The position numbers and the translations under genes are program-made. 64,000 nt of DNA from JACPYM01 sp031423495 (lineage in GTDB: Bacteria; Acidobacteriota; Blastocatellia; RBC074), in assembly GCA_031423495.1 (NCBI GenBank), contig JANPFP010000103.1, positions 1 through 64,000 on the forward strand, given 5' to 3'. This document shows positions 1-9,251 of the stretch, piece after piece; positions within the stretch are counted from its first letter, which is position 1; every line of letters begins with the position of its first letter. The notes under the pieces are model-generated. The model had not been told where the DNA came from. It worked only from the letters and a program-made list of their open reading frames with translations, and did not search any database.

Positions 1-24
1 CCTCTCTCACTCGCGTTAATTATT

Positions 25-127
25 CCGGACTCTTTTTCGGGCTACTTTTTCCGGCTACTTTTTCCGGCTACTTTTTCCGGCTACTTTTTCCGGCTACTTT
101 TTCCGGCTACTTTTTCCGGCTACTTTT
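25..127. repeat. 13-bp tandem repeat, about eight units
   Basis: A 13-bp unit (CCGGCTACTTTTT) is repeated head to tail. Units at 51-63, 64-76, 77-89, 90-102 and 103-115 are identical. The two leftmost (25-37 and 38-50) are degenerate and the last (116-127) breaks off after twelve bases. It lies downstream of the DUF11 gene, beyond its terminator. There is no spacer structure, so it is a simple satellite and not a CRISPR array. Copy number is likely variable between strains. Confidence 0.9.
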
Positions 128-137
128 GTGACGTCCA

Positions 138-183
138 TAAAAAACGAAAGGCTGCCACCTTAAATTCAGGTAACAGCCTTTCG
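138..183 (-). terminator. Rho-independent terminator of the DUF11 gene
   Basis: On the minus strand a 10-bp stem (CGAAAGGCTG / CAGCCTTTCG, arms 174-183 and 145-154), with an inner ACCT/AGGT pairing, is followed by six U residues (139-144). It lies about 30 bases past the stop codon of the DUF11 protein. Confidence 0.85.
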
Positions 184-211
184 TGTTAGCCGCCCGATTG
201 ATTCCCCTTCT

Positions 212-3200
212 TTAACATGAAGGCAAATAAACCGGTACGATGATGCGAGCTTTGTCAGTCAACGTAAGTTTGTGCATGTTGCGCCCTTGACTGAATCCAC
301 CGGTGGCTCCGCGCGGATTGTCATGCAAGTTCACCGTGAGGCCGAGCAACGCGATGTCTCCGGCCCCGGCAAATTTCATCCAGCCCGAACGCCCCGACGA
401 GATAAAGCGCGGGAACGGATTGAAGGTGCGCGGGAAAGTGCTGTCGAGTACCTTGCGATATTGGCAACTCGACAGGTTCGCCGTGAAGCTCAATCCAATC
501 TCAGAGTCATCGAACACCTGTCCCGCAATCCCGCCAATCGCATCACCCGTGGTGATGTAATTGCCGCTGATACGGTTCAAGATGAACAGCGTCGCGTTGC
601 CGTCGTTCGGACTCGGGAAATTGCTGATCGCCAACTGGCGCGGCAACAGGTTGTAACTCATGCCGTCAAAGGCCAGCGTAGCCTGCGTAGCAGAAGTGTC
701 AGTGCCTGCCGGAAACGGCATCAGCGCCGACACGGCTTCAGCCCCGACGTTGGCCTGATAGCCCGTCGCCATCTTGAAGTATTCGTCGCCAATCAGGCAG
801 TTAAAAGCGCGCGGCAATCCCGTCACACTGTCAACCACCAGCGCCATCAGGTAACCGCTCGCCCCCGGATCGAAATCAGAAACCAGCAGCGAAGCCGTTT
901 GATTCGGCGTCAGGCAAACGAAGGTATCGAGTACCGAACAACTCGAACCATCCACCGCAAACAAATGAACCGTTACCTGTTCTTTGCTCGACACATTAGT
1001 CAGCGAGATGCGCGTGTTTTGCGAATTCGGATTCGCCGCATCCGATGTGTAAAACGGATAGAACAGAATCGAACCGGCCTTTTGATCGCTCACCTGACTG
1101 GCGGCGGGGAACGATTGCCCTATCACGCCCGGTTCAGTAATGGCAGTCATGGCCGACGACGTATTGTTCGCCAGATTGGGATCGGGCAAACAGTTCGTCG
1201 TCGAAATGGTTGACGTATTCGTGACCGTCGCAATCGGATGTTTGATCGGCACGATGGCGCGAATCGTGATCGTGCCCGACACCGGTGCCGGCGTCGCGCT
1301 GCATTGATTGACCGCCCCGAGTACGCCGACGTTCCCCGTCACAGTGGTTACGCCTGCCGTCGTCGTTATGACAAAGGTCGTACCCGCCACTGTCGAAGTA
1401 GGCGTGCCATCTACGACAAAGCCTTTCGGCAAGACATCGGTCACCACCACGCCCGCCGCATTCGAAGGCCCTGCGTTAGCGAAGTTCAGCGTATACGTGA
1501 CAATCGAATTGCCCATCGTCGTGCTGAACGGAGCCGAGGCCGGAGCCGTTTTCACGATAGACAGATCGGCTTGCGCCTGCACCGTCGTGACAGCCGTAGC
1601 GTTCAGCGGATTCAGGTTGGCAGTCGTCGCCGGCGTGTCAGAACTGATGACCGCTGTGTTAGTCAGGTTCGGCTGGCACATTTGCAAGCCTGCCGCCAGG
1701 AAGTTTTGCTGGAAGTCGGGGCAAACGCGAACAATGATCATCAGCGTCCGCACGATCCCCACATCGGTTAGGCCGCCCGGCGTGCCGCCTAACGCATTCC
1801 AGGTCGCTTTGACAATGCCGTTGGCGTTGACCGCAGGCGTCGTCAAAGTCGCGCCCGGTGAAGCCACGGCAGAAAGGAAAACCGTTCCCGCTGGCAACTG
1901 GTCGCTGATCATAAAGTTCAGCGCCGCCGACGCGCCGTTGTTTGAGGCGGTGATCGTATAAGTCAGGTTGGTTCCCGCAATCACCGGATCAGGCGTATCA
2001 ATCTTGACGCCTGCCAGATCGGCACGGAAGATAATGTCAACCGGATGGCAAACGTTAGTGTTGTTCGCCGGAATCGGGTCGGTAGACATCGAGGTTGCCG
2101 TCACGCAGTTGTTATAAACCGTCGGCACCGGTTGGGGCGTCAACGAGCTTTGGCGCATGCGGATGCGGAACAACACCGTGCCTGCCGGATTCACCGTGCC
2201 GTCCGGTTTCTTGTTCGGCGGTAATTCAGCCGCCGTGCAAGTTATGGTCGAAGTAACCGCGCGCGGATCAACAAACGCGCTCGCCAGTGGTACGCAAGTG
2301 AAGTTCGAATTGCCATTCCCGTCAGGCGTCGTTTCGATGACGATGTCGGACACGAGCGTACCGAGTTGGTTGCGTTGTTTCAGCGCCTGGAAGGCCGGAA
2401 TCGTGTCTACCAGACTGACCATTTGCGCGGCGGAGGGGCCGTTGTTGGTGATGGTCACTTGGTATTCAAAATCTGTCCCGGCAATGACCGGGCCATTCAA
2501 CACACCCGCCGCATTGACGTGGGTCTTGGTCAGCGCCAGATCAGAGGTCGCCGCCACCGGCGTGGTCAGCGTCGTCGTGCCCGACACCGGACGATTGAAA
2601 TTATTCAGCGTCGCGTCAATCGTCGCCGCGTTCACTAAATTGGCTTTGGTAGCCGGATCAATGAAAACCACGATGTCAACCGCCGCCGTGTTGTTCGGCG
2701 CGTTGGCCGACAGCAGCGGTGCGGTGCAAGCCAACGAACCGCCATTGCCTTGCGGATTGTTCGACGGATTAATGCCCGTCGGCGCTGCGCAAGTGAAGGT
2801 CACACCCGAAGGCACGCCCACCGGCGTCACTGAAATGTATTTCGCTCCCAATACCCGACCCGGCGGCGTTTCTAAACCGCTGGGCAACAAATCGGTCAGG
2901 CGCAGGTTCGACACATCCGACGGGCCGTTGTTAGTGATGGTGACGCGATAGGTCAGGTAAGTGCCCGGCAAGACCGCCGTGCCAGTGAGCGCGGCTCCGT
3001 TAGGCGCAGTCGCCGGACCAATCGGACCCGTTTGATTGGGATTGCTAGCCGACGTCACCGCCGACTGAACGATCTTGCTGATCGTCAGATTCGACGAATT
3101 GATGACCAGCGTTTGCGTGGCGAGCGTTGTGTTGTTCGCCGTGTTCGGGTCAGCCGTGCCCAGGCAGGCGATGGGTGGGAAGGTCGCACCAACCGTATTC

Positions 3201-6200
3201 GGGCACAGACCCGAAGTGATGTTCGCCGGATTGGCGACAATCGTACCGGCTGCCACCGATTCGTTGACCATCACGAAGAAGGTCAAGGTTCCGTTGTAAC
3301 CGGCGGGCAACGTGCCGTCAGCATACGCAACAGTCGCCGGAGGCGGAGTCGGGTTTGCCACGGCGGGATTGCCTTGCGGACGGCAGTAAATGCTCTGGCT
3401 GCCCGGATTTTGAAAGACCGTGCAAGTTAGATTGATAGGCCCGCCCAGCGGCGCAACGGTGTCAACTGCCTGAATGGTGAACACGAAAGGCAAGACCGGC
3501 GGTTGCGCTGCCGGTACGAAGACACCACCCGTAGCCAACGCGCCTACGAAAGCCGTGTTGCCTGCGATTTGATCGGTGATGATCGTGTTGATTGCGTCAG
3601 ACGGGCCGTTGTTGCCGAACGGAATGTCATAGCGGATGTAACCACCCGCATTGACTGAACCGGGCGGTACGTTCGGGCCGACGATGGGCAACGCCACCGG
3701 AGCCAATGGGCCTGCTCCGTCGGGGTCAACCACGGGCAGCGCTGACTTGGCAATCGCCAGATCAGCCAGGGTGCGCACCACGGTTGAATCGCACGCTTCG
3801 TTGTTGCCGCTGGCAGCCAGCGTCACCGCGTTGGCGTCGTCATGCTGACCGCCGCCGAGCGGATCAACTTCGGGCGTCGGATTGGTGTTGCGCAACGTCA
3901 CCTGCGCGCAATTGATAAGGTTTTGTCCTTCGGTCAGGTTCGAAGCGGTGTCCACCTTGATGATGATCTCGACCGTCGCTCCTGACGGGAAGTTGCCTGC
4001 TGCGCCTGCCGCATTCAAGCAGCTCACCTTGCGCGTCGCCGCGACATAGGTGCAAGTGAATCCGCCCGGCCCGCCTGGGCTGACGAAGGGATTGTTCGGA
4101 ACCGCCGCGAGCGATGTGCCCAGCGGCAGCAAATCCATCACCATAATCGAACCCAGCGTCGCGTCGCCCAACACGGTGCTGGGGCCGTTGTTGCTGACGA
4201 TCAGACGATAATCCATGCGCGAACCTGCGACGACGGTATCCGGCGCTTCCTTCTGGATGGTCATGTCCGAGTTGTGGATTACGGTCGTAAGCTCCACATC
4301 GTTGGTGGATTGGGCAACCAACACGGCTCCGCCATTGCTGTCCGACCAATTGACCGTGGCCGTATTCGTCAACCCGGCAATGTCAGGCGTATGCGGGAAC
4401 GGATTGGCCGGGAAGGCCGGATCCACTTTCACCAGAATCCTGATGTTCGACGAAGAACCCGCCGGAATGATGCCGCCTGCCGGAACACAAGTCACCGTGA
4501 GTCCCGCGTTGGTGCAGGCATTGGCCGCGCTGAAAATGCCCGTGCCGGTGGCCGCCACGAACGTAACGCCCGCCGCTGGCAACGTGTCCACCACATTAGC
4601 CAAAACCGCGTTTGAAGGCCCGGCGTTGGCGACCGTGATCGTATAAAGCAGGTTCGTACCCGCCACGACTGGGTCGGGAGTGTCGGTCTTGACGATGGTC
4701 ACAGCCGCTTCGGTCGCCACGGTGGTGGTGAACGGAGCCGCATTATTTGAATTGATGATAACCGGGTCTTGCGTGGCCGCCGAAACACTGGCGTTGTTAA
4801 TCAGAGGCGTACCGTTGGCGACGTTGGCGGCGACTTTGCCGACGATGATGATCGTGGCAATGTTGCTGCCGATGCGCGGCGGAATGATCGGCGGCGCATT
4901 GATCGCCGGAGCAATCAGCGTTGCCGCCGTGCAATTGACGATGCCCGCGTTGCCGTTGTCAGGCAGACAGGCAAAGCGCGGATCGGAACCCGCTCCCAGC
5001 GAAACGAAACTGACGTTCGGCGGCAGCGTGTCTTTGACCAGCACGTTCTGCGCATCGGAAACGCCGTTGTTGGTGACGGTCAACGTATAGGTGATGTTGG
5101 TTCCCGCTACGGCAGTGGCCGGGCCGGTCTTGGTGATAGACAGGTCGGCGCTGGTGCGGACGATGTTTTGCGTTTCGTTCGAGGTGTTGTTGCCACCGTT
5201 CGGATCAGGCGTGGCGGGACTGGCTCCCGCGCCTTCCGAGTGGATGGTGGCGACATTCTTGATGACCGCGCCATCCAGAATGTTTTCCGGCACGCGCACG
5301 GAGAATTGGATGGTTCCATTCGCGCCTGCCGGCAGGACGCCACCGGCCGTGTTCGGCGTACAATCAAGTTGATACTCATTCAACGTCGGCAGGATTTGAC
5401 AAGTCAGCCCCGGAGCACCGACAGGTGTAACCAACACGGCAATCGGTAGGAAGGTCGGAACAAGCAAAGTTCCCGCTGGGATCACGTCACGGATGTGAAC
5501 GTTGGTCGCGTCACCCAAACCGCTGTTGCGGTAAGTCAGGGTGTACTCAATTTCGCCCGACCCGACAAGGCCGATGCCAAAACCACCCGTGACGCCTCCA
5601 CCCGCTGTCACCGCCGCACCAAAAATGCCGCCAGCAGCGGTCAGTGCCGATTTCGTGACCGACAGATCAGCGCTTGGGCCGACCGGCGTGTTGACGGTTG
5701 AACTATTGTTCGTAAGGTTAGCTTCCGTGATGTTCGCGCCCACCACCGCCGTCGTAGCCGTGTTCGTAATGAACGCGCCTGGCAGTCCGCCGTTAAAATT
5801 GGCGTTGACCGTCACGGTGAACTTGATCGTTGCGCTCGCGCCGACCGGCAAGGTTGCTGTGGTCGAGGTACAAGTCGCCGCCGAAGCCGTACCGTTACAG
5901 CTAAAGCCCGGCGCTAACACCGTCGTGCCCGCTTTCAACGCCGTACCCGTAGGCGGGAATGTCGTGTCGTTTACCACGAACTGCCCCGCGCCTAAATCAC
6001 TCGGCCCGATGTTTTTGACCGTGAGGGTGTAATTGATGTCTTGACCCGCCAGCACCGCATCAGGCGAATCGGCTTTGGTGATTTCCAGATCGGAGCAATG
6101 GCTTACGGTGGTGTTGAAGGTAGAGGTGGCTCCAGCACCAGCGCCCGTCGCCACCGCCGTGATCGTTGCGATGTTTGGCAGGATGCCAACCGGCGCGCTC

Positions 6201-7159
6201 GGCGAGAGTCTCACCGTGATATTCAACTGATGCGAACCTGCCGGAACATTGATTCCTGTGCAAGCCACAATACCGGGCGTACCGCCGTTATGTGCGCAAC
6301 CGTTCGCCAATGCGCCAGTTCCGCTCAGATTCAGGAAAGTTGTATTCGCAGGCAATGGGTCTTGAATCGTCACGCCGAGAGCCGTGCTGGTTCCGCTATT
6401 GTTGACCGTAATCTGATAGGTAAAGGTGTCGCCGGCGCAAACCGTCGCGGGGCCGGTCTTGTTGATCGTCAGGATCGCGTCGTTAATCACCGTATGAACG
6501 ATGTTGTTTGAATCAACGTTTTGCGGAGCACCGGCATTCCCGGTGGAAGATTGGTAATTCACGACACCGCTCGTGATCATCGTACCGGGCGCCGTCGTCG
6601 GATTGACGCGCACCGTGTATTGATATTGAAAAGTCTGGCCCGCCACAAATATCTTGATGACTTCGTTGGGCTGACAGGTAATGGGGGCAGGGCCAGCCAC
6701 GCCAAAGGCCGGCGCAGCGCAAGTCCAGAGCGGATTCATCGCCGGCTGTTGGCTGATCGAAGCCGAGACAAATGTCGTATTGGCCGGCACCGCCGTCGCA
6801 TCAGCCAACAGGACATCGAAGTCGTCAAAACCATCATTTTCATTGGTGAGCGTGACGGTATAAGTGATGAGTCCGCCTGCTTGAACATTACCGGGAGCAG
6901 GACTCGCCGTTTTGGTAAAGGTGGACAACAAACTCGACCCGGTGGCGCTGTGATGCGCTTTTTCAGGGCCAAATCTGGCGCGCACCGGCGCAGGAGCATA
7001 AGACAAGAGACGCGCGGCCATGGGACTTGCCTGAATCCGCGCTGCAACGGCTTGAGCAAGCGGCGCGCGGTAAAACATGGTGGTAACTATTGCCAGTATT
7101 GCAATCGCCGCCAACCAGGCGGTGCGAGAAGTAAAAGCAAACTTGTGTGTAGTATTCAT
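212..7159 (-). CDS. Giant secreted DUF11-repeat surface protein (2315 aa)
   Basis: This is an exported repeat protein, probably a cell-surface or adhesin-like filament. I chose the ATG at 7159 because AGGAG sits about ten bases upstream and it gives a clean signal peptide (hydrophobic stretch around residues 10-28). After it come about twelve DUF11 (conserved repeat) modules, each recognisable by an 'AGxxxxYxxxxxNxGPSxAxxVxxxDxLP' pattern. DUF11 modules are immunoglobulin-like and typical of large bacterial surface proteins. The last ~300 residues are a different, non-repetitive domain rich in aromatic residues that ends in a Cys; it may be a sorting or anchoring module, but I do not recognise it. 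No LPXTG or membrane anchor is visible. It stands alone, with its own terminator. The repeats create long antisense open frames, which I disregard. Confidence 0.9.
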   Translation of the reverse strand: MNTTHKFAFTSRTAWLAAIAILAIVTTMFYRAPLAQAVAARIQASPMAARLLSYAPAPVRARFGPEKAHHSATGSSLLSTFTKTASPAPGNVQAGGLITYTVTLTNENDGFDDFDVLLADATAVPANTTFVSASISQQPAMNPLWTCAAPAFGVAGPAPITCQPNEVIKIFVAGQTFQYQYTVRVNPTTAPGTMITSGVVNYQSSTGNAGAPQNVDSNNIVHTVINDAILTINKTGPATVCAGDTFTYQITVNNSGTSTALGVTIQDPLPANTTFLNLSGTGALANGCAHNGGTPGIVACTGINVPAGSHQLNITVRLSPSAPVGILPNIATITAVATGAGAGATSTFNTTVSHCSDLEITKADSPDAVLAGQDINYTLTVKNIGPSDLGAGQFVVNDTTFPPTGTALKAGTTVLAPGFSCNGTASAATCTSTTATLPVGASATIKFTVTVNANFNGGLPGAFITNTATTAVVGANITEANLTNNSSTVNTPVGPSADLSVTKSALTAAGGIFGAAVTAGGGVTGGFGIGLVGSGEIEYTLTYRNSGLGDATNVHIRDVIPAGTLLVPTFLPIAVLVTPVGAPGLTCQILPTLNEYQLDCTPNTAGGVLPAGANGTIQFSVRVPENILDGAVIKNVATIHSEGAGASPATPDPNGGNNTSNETQNIVRTSADLSITKTGPATAVAGTNITYTLTVTNNGVSDAQNVLVKDTLPPNVSFVSLGAGSDPRFACLPDNGNAGIVNCTAATLIAPAINAPPIIPPRIGSNIATIIIVGKVAANVANGTPLINNASVSAATQDPVIINSNNAAPFTTTVATEAAVTIVKTDTPDPVVAGTNLLYTITVANAGPSNAVLANVVDTLPAAGVTFVAATGTGIFSAANACTNAGLTVTCVPAGGIIPAGSSSNIRILVKVDPAFPANPFPHTPDIAGLTNTATVNWSDSNGGAVLVAQSTNDVELTTVIHNSDMTIQKEAPDTVVAGSRMDYRLIVSNNGPSTVLGDATLGSIMVMDLLPLGTSLAAVPNNPFVSPGGPGGFTCTYVAATRKVSCLNAAGAAGNFPSGATVEIIIKVDTASNLTEGQNLINCAQVTLRNTNPTPEVDPLGGGQHDDANAVTLAASGNNEACDSTVVRTLADLAIAKSALPVVDPDGAGPLAPVALPIVGPNVPPGSVNAGGYIRYDIPFGNNGPSDAINTIITDQIAGNTAFVGALATGGVFVPAAQPPVLPFVFTIQAVDTVAPLGGPINLTCTVFQNPGSQSIYCRPQGNPAVANPTPPPATVAYADGTLPAGYNGTLTFFVMVNESVAAGTIVANPANITSGLCPNTVGATFPPIACLGTADPNTANNTTLATQTLVINSSNLTISKIVQSAVTSASNPNQTGPIGPATAPNGAALTGTAVLPGTYLTYRVTITNNGPSDVSNLRLTDLLPSGLETPPGRVLGAKYISVTPVGVPSGVTFTCAAPTGINPSNNPQGNGGSLACTAPLLSANAPNNTAAVDIVVFIDPATKANLVNAATIDATLNNFNRPVSGTTTLTTPVAATSDLALTKTHVNAAGVLNGPVIAGTDFEYQVTITNNGPSAAQMVSLVDTIPAFQALKQRNQLGTLVSDIVIETTPDGNGNSNFTCVPLASAFVDPRAVTSTITCTAAELPPNKKPDGTVNPAGTVLFRIRMRQSSLTPQPVPTVYNNCVTATSMSTDPIPANNTNVCHPVDIIFRADLAGVKIDTPDPVIAGTNLTYTITASNNGASAALNFMISDQLPAGTVFLSAVASPGATLTTPAVNANGIVKATWNALGGTPGGLTDVGIVRTLMIIVRVCPDFQQNFLAAGLQMCQPNLTNTAVISSDTPATTANLNPLNATAVTTVQAQADLSIVKTAPASAPFSTTMGNSIVTYTLNFANAGPSNAAGVVVTDVLPKGFVVDGTPTSTVAGTTFVITTTAGVTTVTGNVGVLGAVNQCSATPAPVSGTITIRAIVPIKHPIATVTNTSTISTTNCLPDPNLANNTSSAMTAITEPGVIGQSFPAASQVSDQKAGSILFYPFYTSDAANPNSQNTRISLTNVSSKEQVTVHLFAVDGSSCSVLDTFVCLTPNQTASLLVSDFDPGASGYLMALVVDSVTGLPRAFNCLIGDEYFKMATGYQANVGAEAVSALMPFPAGTDTSATQATLAFDGMSYNLLPRQLAISNFPSPNDGNATLFILNRISGNYITTGDAIGGIAGQVFDDSEIGLSFTANLSSCQYRKVLDSTFPRTFNPFPRFISSGRSGWMKFAGAGDIALLGLTVNLHDNPRGATGGFSQGRNMHKLTLTDKARIIVPVYLPSC

Positions 7160-7192
7160 ATGGGAAATAACTCCTATTTCTATCATTCTGCT

Positions 7193-7243
7193 GCGCCAGA
7201 CCACCTAAAATCAGTCATTGAGAGATGACAGGCGGTCTGGCGC
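7193..7243 (-). other. Hairpin in the leader of the DUF11 gene
   Basis: A 10-bp perfect inverted repeat (GCGCCAGACC at 7193-7202, GGTCTGGCGC at 7234-7243) lies between the unknown secreted protein gene and the DUF11 start, ending about 33 bases before the ATG. On the minus strand it has no U tract, so it is either a leader structure or a processed end of the upstream transcript. A T run follows it only on the plus strand, where no gene is read. Confidence 0.4.
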
Positions 7244-7297
7244 GTTTTTGGAACTACGATGAGTTTCCAATTCAATATTTTGTGAAATGCAGTTTGT

Positions 7298-8341
7298 TTA
7301 CGGATATTTGACGACTAGGCGATAGGCCCTGCGGTAATGGTAATAGGCTTCTTTAAACTTTTTGGCGGTGGTCGCCGTGGCTCCTAACGCCAAGTCGTTG
7401 ACAGGGTTGTAAATGATGACGGATCCCATCGCTGCCGCGACGTGTTCAGCATAGACAGCCTCTAAGACCATTCTCACCGTTTCGAGGTGGCCGCCTTGAC
7501 TGACGGGCAATTGAAACTTGGCAACCGCCGCAGTCGTGGTTAGGTCTTTTGATAAATCAGATTCGATCTCGCGTCGCAGATTGGCGGCGGCTGCAATGTC
7601 GGCCTGGCAGTTTTGGTGGATGTCATAAACTGCCTGAATAGCGACCAGGGCGACTTCTGCCGCCGTGAAAATAACGACGAAAGCTACTCTCGCTAAAATT
7701 GTGACGAAGTCTGTCGGCAGCGCTTCCATCACACCACGCGCTACGATCACGACGCCAGCTAAAACCGCTATATCGGTAATGGAAGGCACTCCAGCCAGTG
7801 CCGGGCAGATGTCTGGTGAAATCACATTCACAGATGATTTACCATTCACCTTATCGCTTTTGGCATTCTTACTTTGAGCGGCTTGTTTACTCATCGTAAC
7901 AAACGCCGCATCAACGTAACCCAGCACCTCTGAGTCCTCTAATTGGGCGCGCGCCGCAGCCAACTGCGCCACCAGAGAATGGAGCGTTTTAGTGTTGGGA
8001 TATGCAGCCTTGAGCGAAATCAGTTCACGCGTCGACATCAGTGAAATTTTCGCTTCCATTGCGGTCATCTCCGCCACCAAATCTTGGCCTGATGCATTGA
8101 TTTTCTCGCGCAGCGTTTCTGAGCTGGAGAGAAGCTTCAAAAAGGCTTGCGTCTCACGCATGAAGCCGATCAATTCAACTCGAAAGCTTTCAATGTCGGC
8201 ATCCGCTTCGGGCAAGCGGGTTACCGGTGATGGGTTGCGGGGCGGGGCTACGATGCCTAAGCTCTGGGCGTTCACCACCAGCGAGAAGGTGACCAAGAGC
8301 AAGCTCAACCACGTCAAAAAGTAGCAAATTCTATTTTTCAT
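7298..8341 (-). CDS. Unknown secreted or membrane-anchored protein (347 aa)
   Basis: I do not recognise this family. The ATG at 8341 gives a typical Sec signal peptide (hydrophobic residues 7-25, ending near VNAQ). Residues about 50-160 look helical and charged, possibly coiled coil. A long hydrophobic stretch at about 188-240 probably makes one or two membrane helices, and Cys179 and Cys245 flank it. The C-terminal 100 residues are soluble and helical. No clear Shine-Dalgarno sequence precedes the start. It lies upstream of the DUF11 gene on the same strand, 138 bases away, so the two could be co-transcribed. That is the only hint to a surface role. Confidence 0.7.
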   Translation of the reverse strand: MKNRICYFLTWLSLLLVTFSLVVNAQSLGIVAPPRNPSPVTRLPEADADIESFRVELIGFMRETQAFLKLLSSSETLREKINASGQDLVAEMTAMEAKISLMSTRELISLKAAYPNTKTLHSLVAQLAAARAQLEDSEVLGYVDAAFVTMSKQAAQSKNAKSDKVNGKSSVNVISPDICPALAGVPSITDIAVLAGVVIVARGVMEALPTDFVTILARVAFVVIFTAAEVALVAIQAVYDIHQNCQADIAAAANLRREIESDLSKDLTTTAAVAKFQLPVSQGGHLETVRMVLEAVYAEHVAAAMGSVIIYNPVNDLALGATATTAKKFKEAYYHYRRAYRLVVKYP

Positions 8342-9251
8342 AAATCTATCGGTGTGGCATTGACTGCCGACCGCTCCTTTTTCTTTAGGTTACGGGTTCT
8401 GTGTTCCCGGGGGAGACTGCCTAGGCGGCAGTCAGAATGTCCAATCGTTTGACTACTGCCGGTCAAGACAGGCTTCTTCCGAAACAATGGGTAAAATTTG
8501 CGAAAATTCTTTGAAGAATTAAGGAAGTAAAAACTGAATTGCTGGTAACGCAAAGGCAATGCCAATGAGTACAATTGCCCTTACCAATCCAGGTATCCAG
8601 TGCGCCCTTTTAAGGGAAATTCGTAATTTGTCCCAGTGAGTCAGGGTCGCTTAAACAGATCGAAACGAGAAAGCAGCACCCTCTAACGTAATGCGGAAAG
8701 CAGCGGAAGAAGACGCCATCGCTTTGCGAATTTATTTCGGCACTGCGAGCGCAAATTCATTCCGATTTCGGCGATCTATCTAGATTGTCGGGTAATACTT
8801 TCGGTAGCAACTGGCTGCGTTGTGTTCACCTGAAGGAAGGCACTCCGTGGGGGTGAGCGAGCCAATAACTGGGGCAAATTTTACTCAAAATCAGAAAAAG
8901 GTCAAACGAAGCCAATTTATTGTTTAAATACGCAACATCAGCCCCATAATCAAGCCTTTCCGTCCTAGACCTTCTCGCAATCTGTCCTAGAATTTCTCGC
9001 AAATTGAATGGGTGGAATTTTTCGCCACGCTTGATTGGGTGGCGGCTTACGTTTGCATTAAAGTTGATAATTCCTGACACTCCGCTTTGCCCGAAACACC
9101 TTCATTGCATTAGCATTCGTCTTACCTCATCAGCTTCGATCAATTCGTTGAAAGTTTATCAACCTTATACGCTTTCGCATTTGCTATTCGCACCATATGG
9201 CTTCGACCAGTGAATCACACTTTGGCAGGAGAAATTAGAGAGGAACACGCT
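8342..9251. other. Gene-poor 0.9-kb divergent intergenic region
   Basis: This region separates the minus-strand unknown protein from the plus-strand TonB receptor. I see no credible gene: the short open frames have no family resemblance or ribosome binding site. It holds a small hairpin at 8415-8433 (GACTGCC / GGCAGTC) in what would be the leader of the minus-strand gene, and a pair of 22-bp direct repeats at 8962-9005. The rest is somewhat AT-richer than the flanking coding sequence and presumably carries the two divergent promoters. Confidence 0.6.
8962..9005. promoter_or_regulatory. Tandem 22-bp direct repeat, possible operator
   Basis: Two adjacent 22-bp copies (8962-8983, 8984-9005) share GTCCTAGA, two variable bases and TTCTCGCAA. 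The period of two helical turns would place two protein-binding sites on one face of the DNA, about 250 bases upstream of the TonB receptor start. Function is inferred from the arrangement only. Confidence 0.3.

Noticed and set aside
25..127. CRISPR array
   Set aside because: The 13-bp units are contiguous with no spacers, and no cas genes are present.
272..1213. Open frame of 313 codons on the plus strand, opposite the DUF11 gene
   Set aside because: Arg/His-rich, no family resemblance; explained by GC-rich third codon positions of the real minus-strand gene. The same applies to many long antisense frames such as 10359-11672, 17650-18642, 20595-21485 and 45932-46960.
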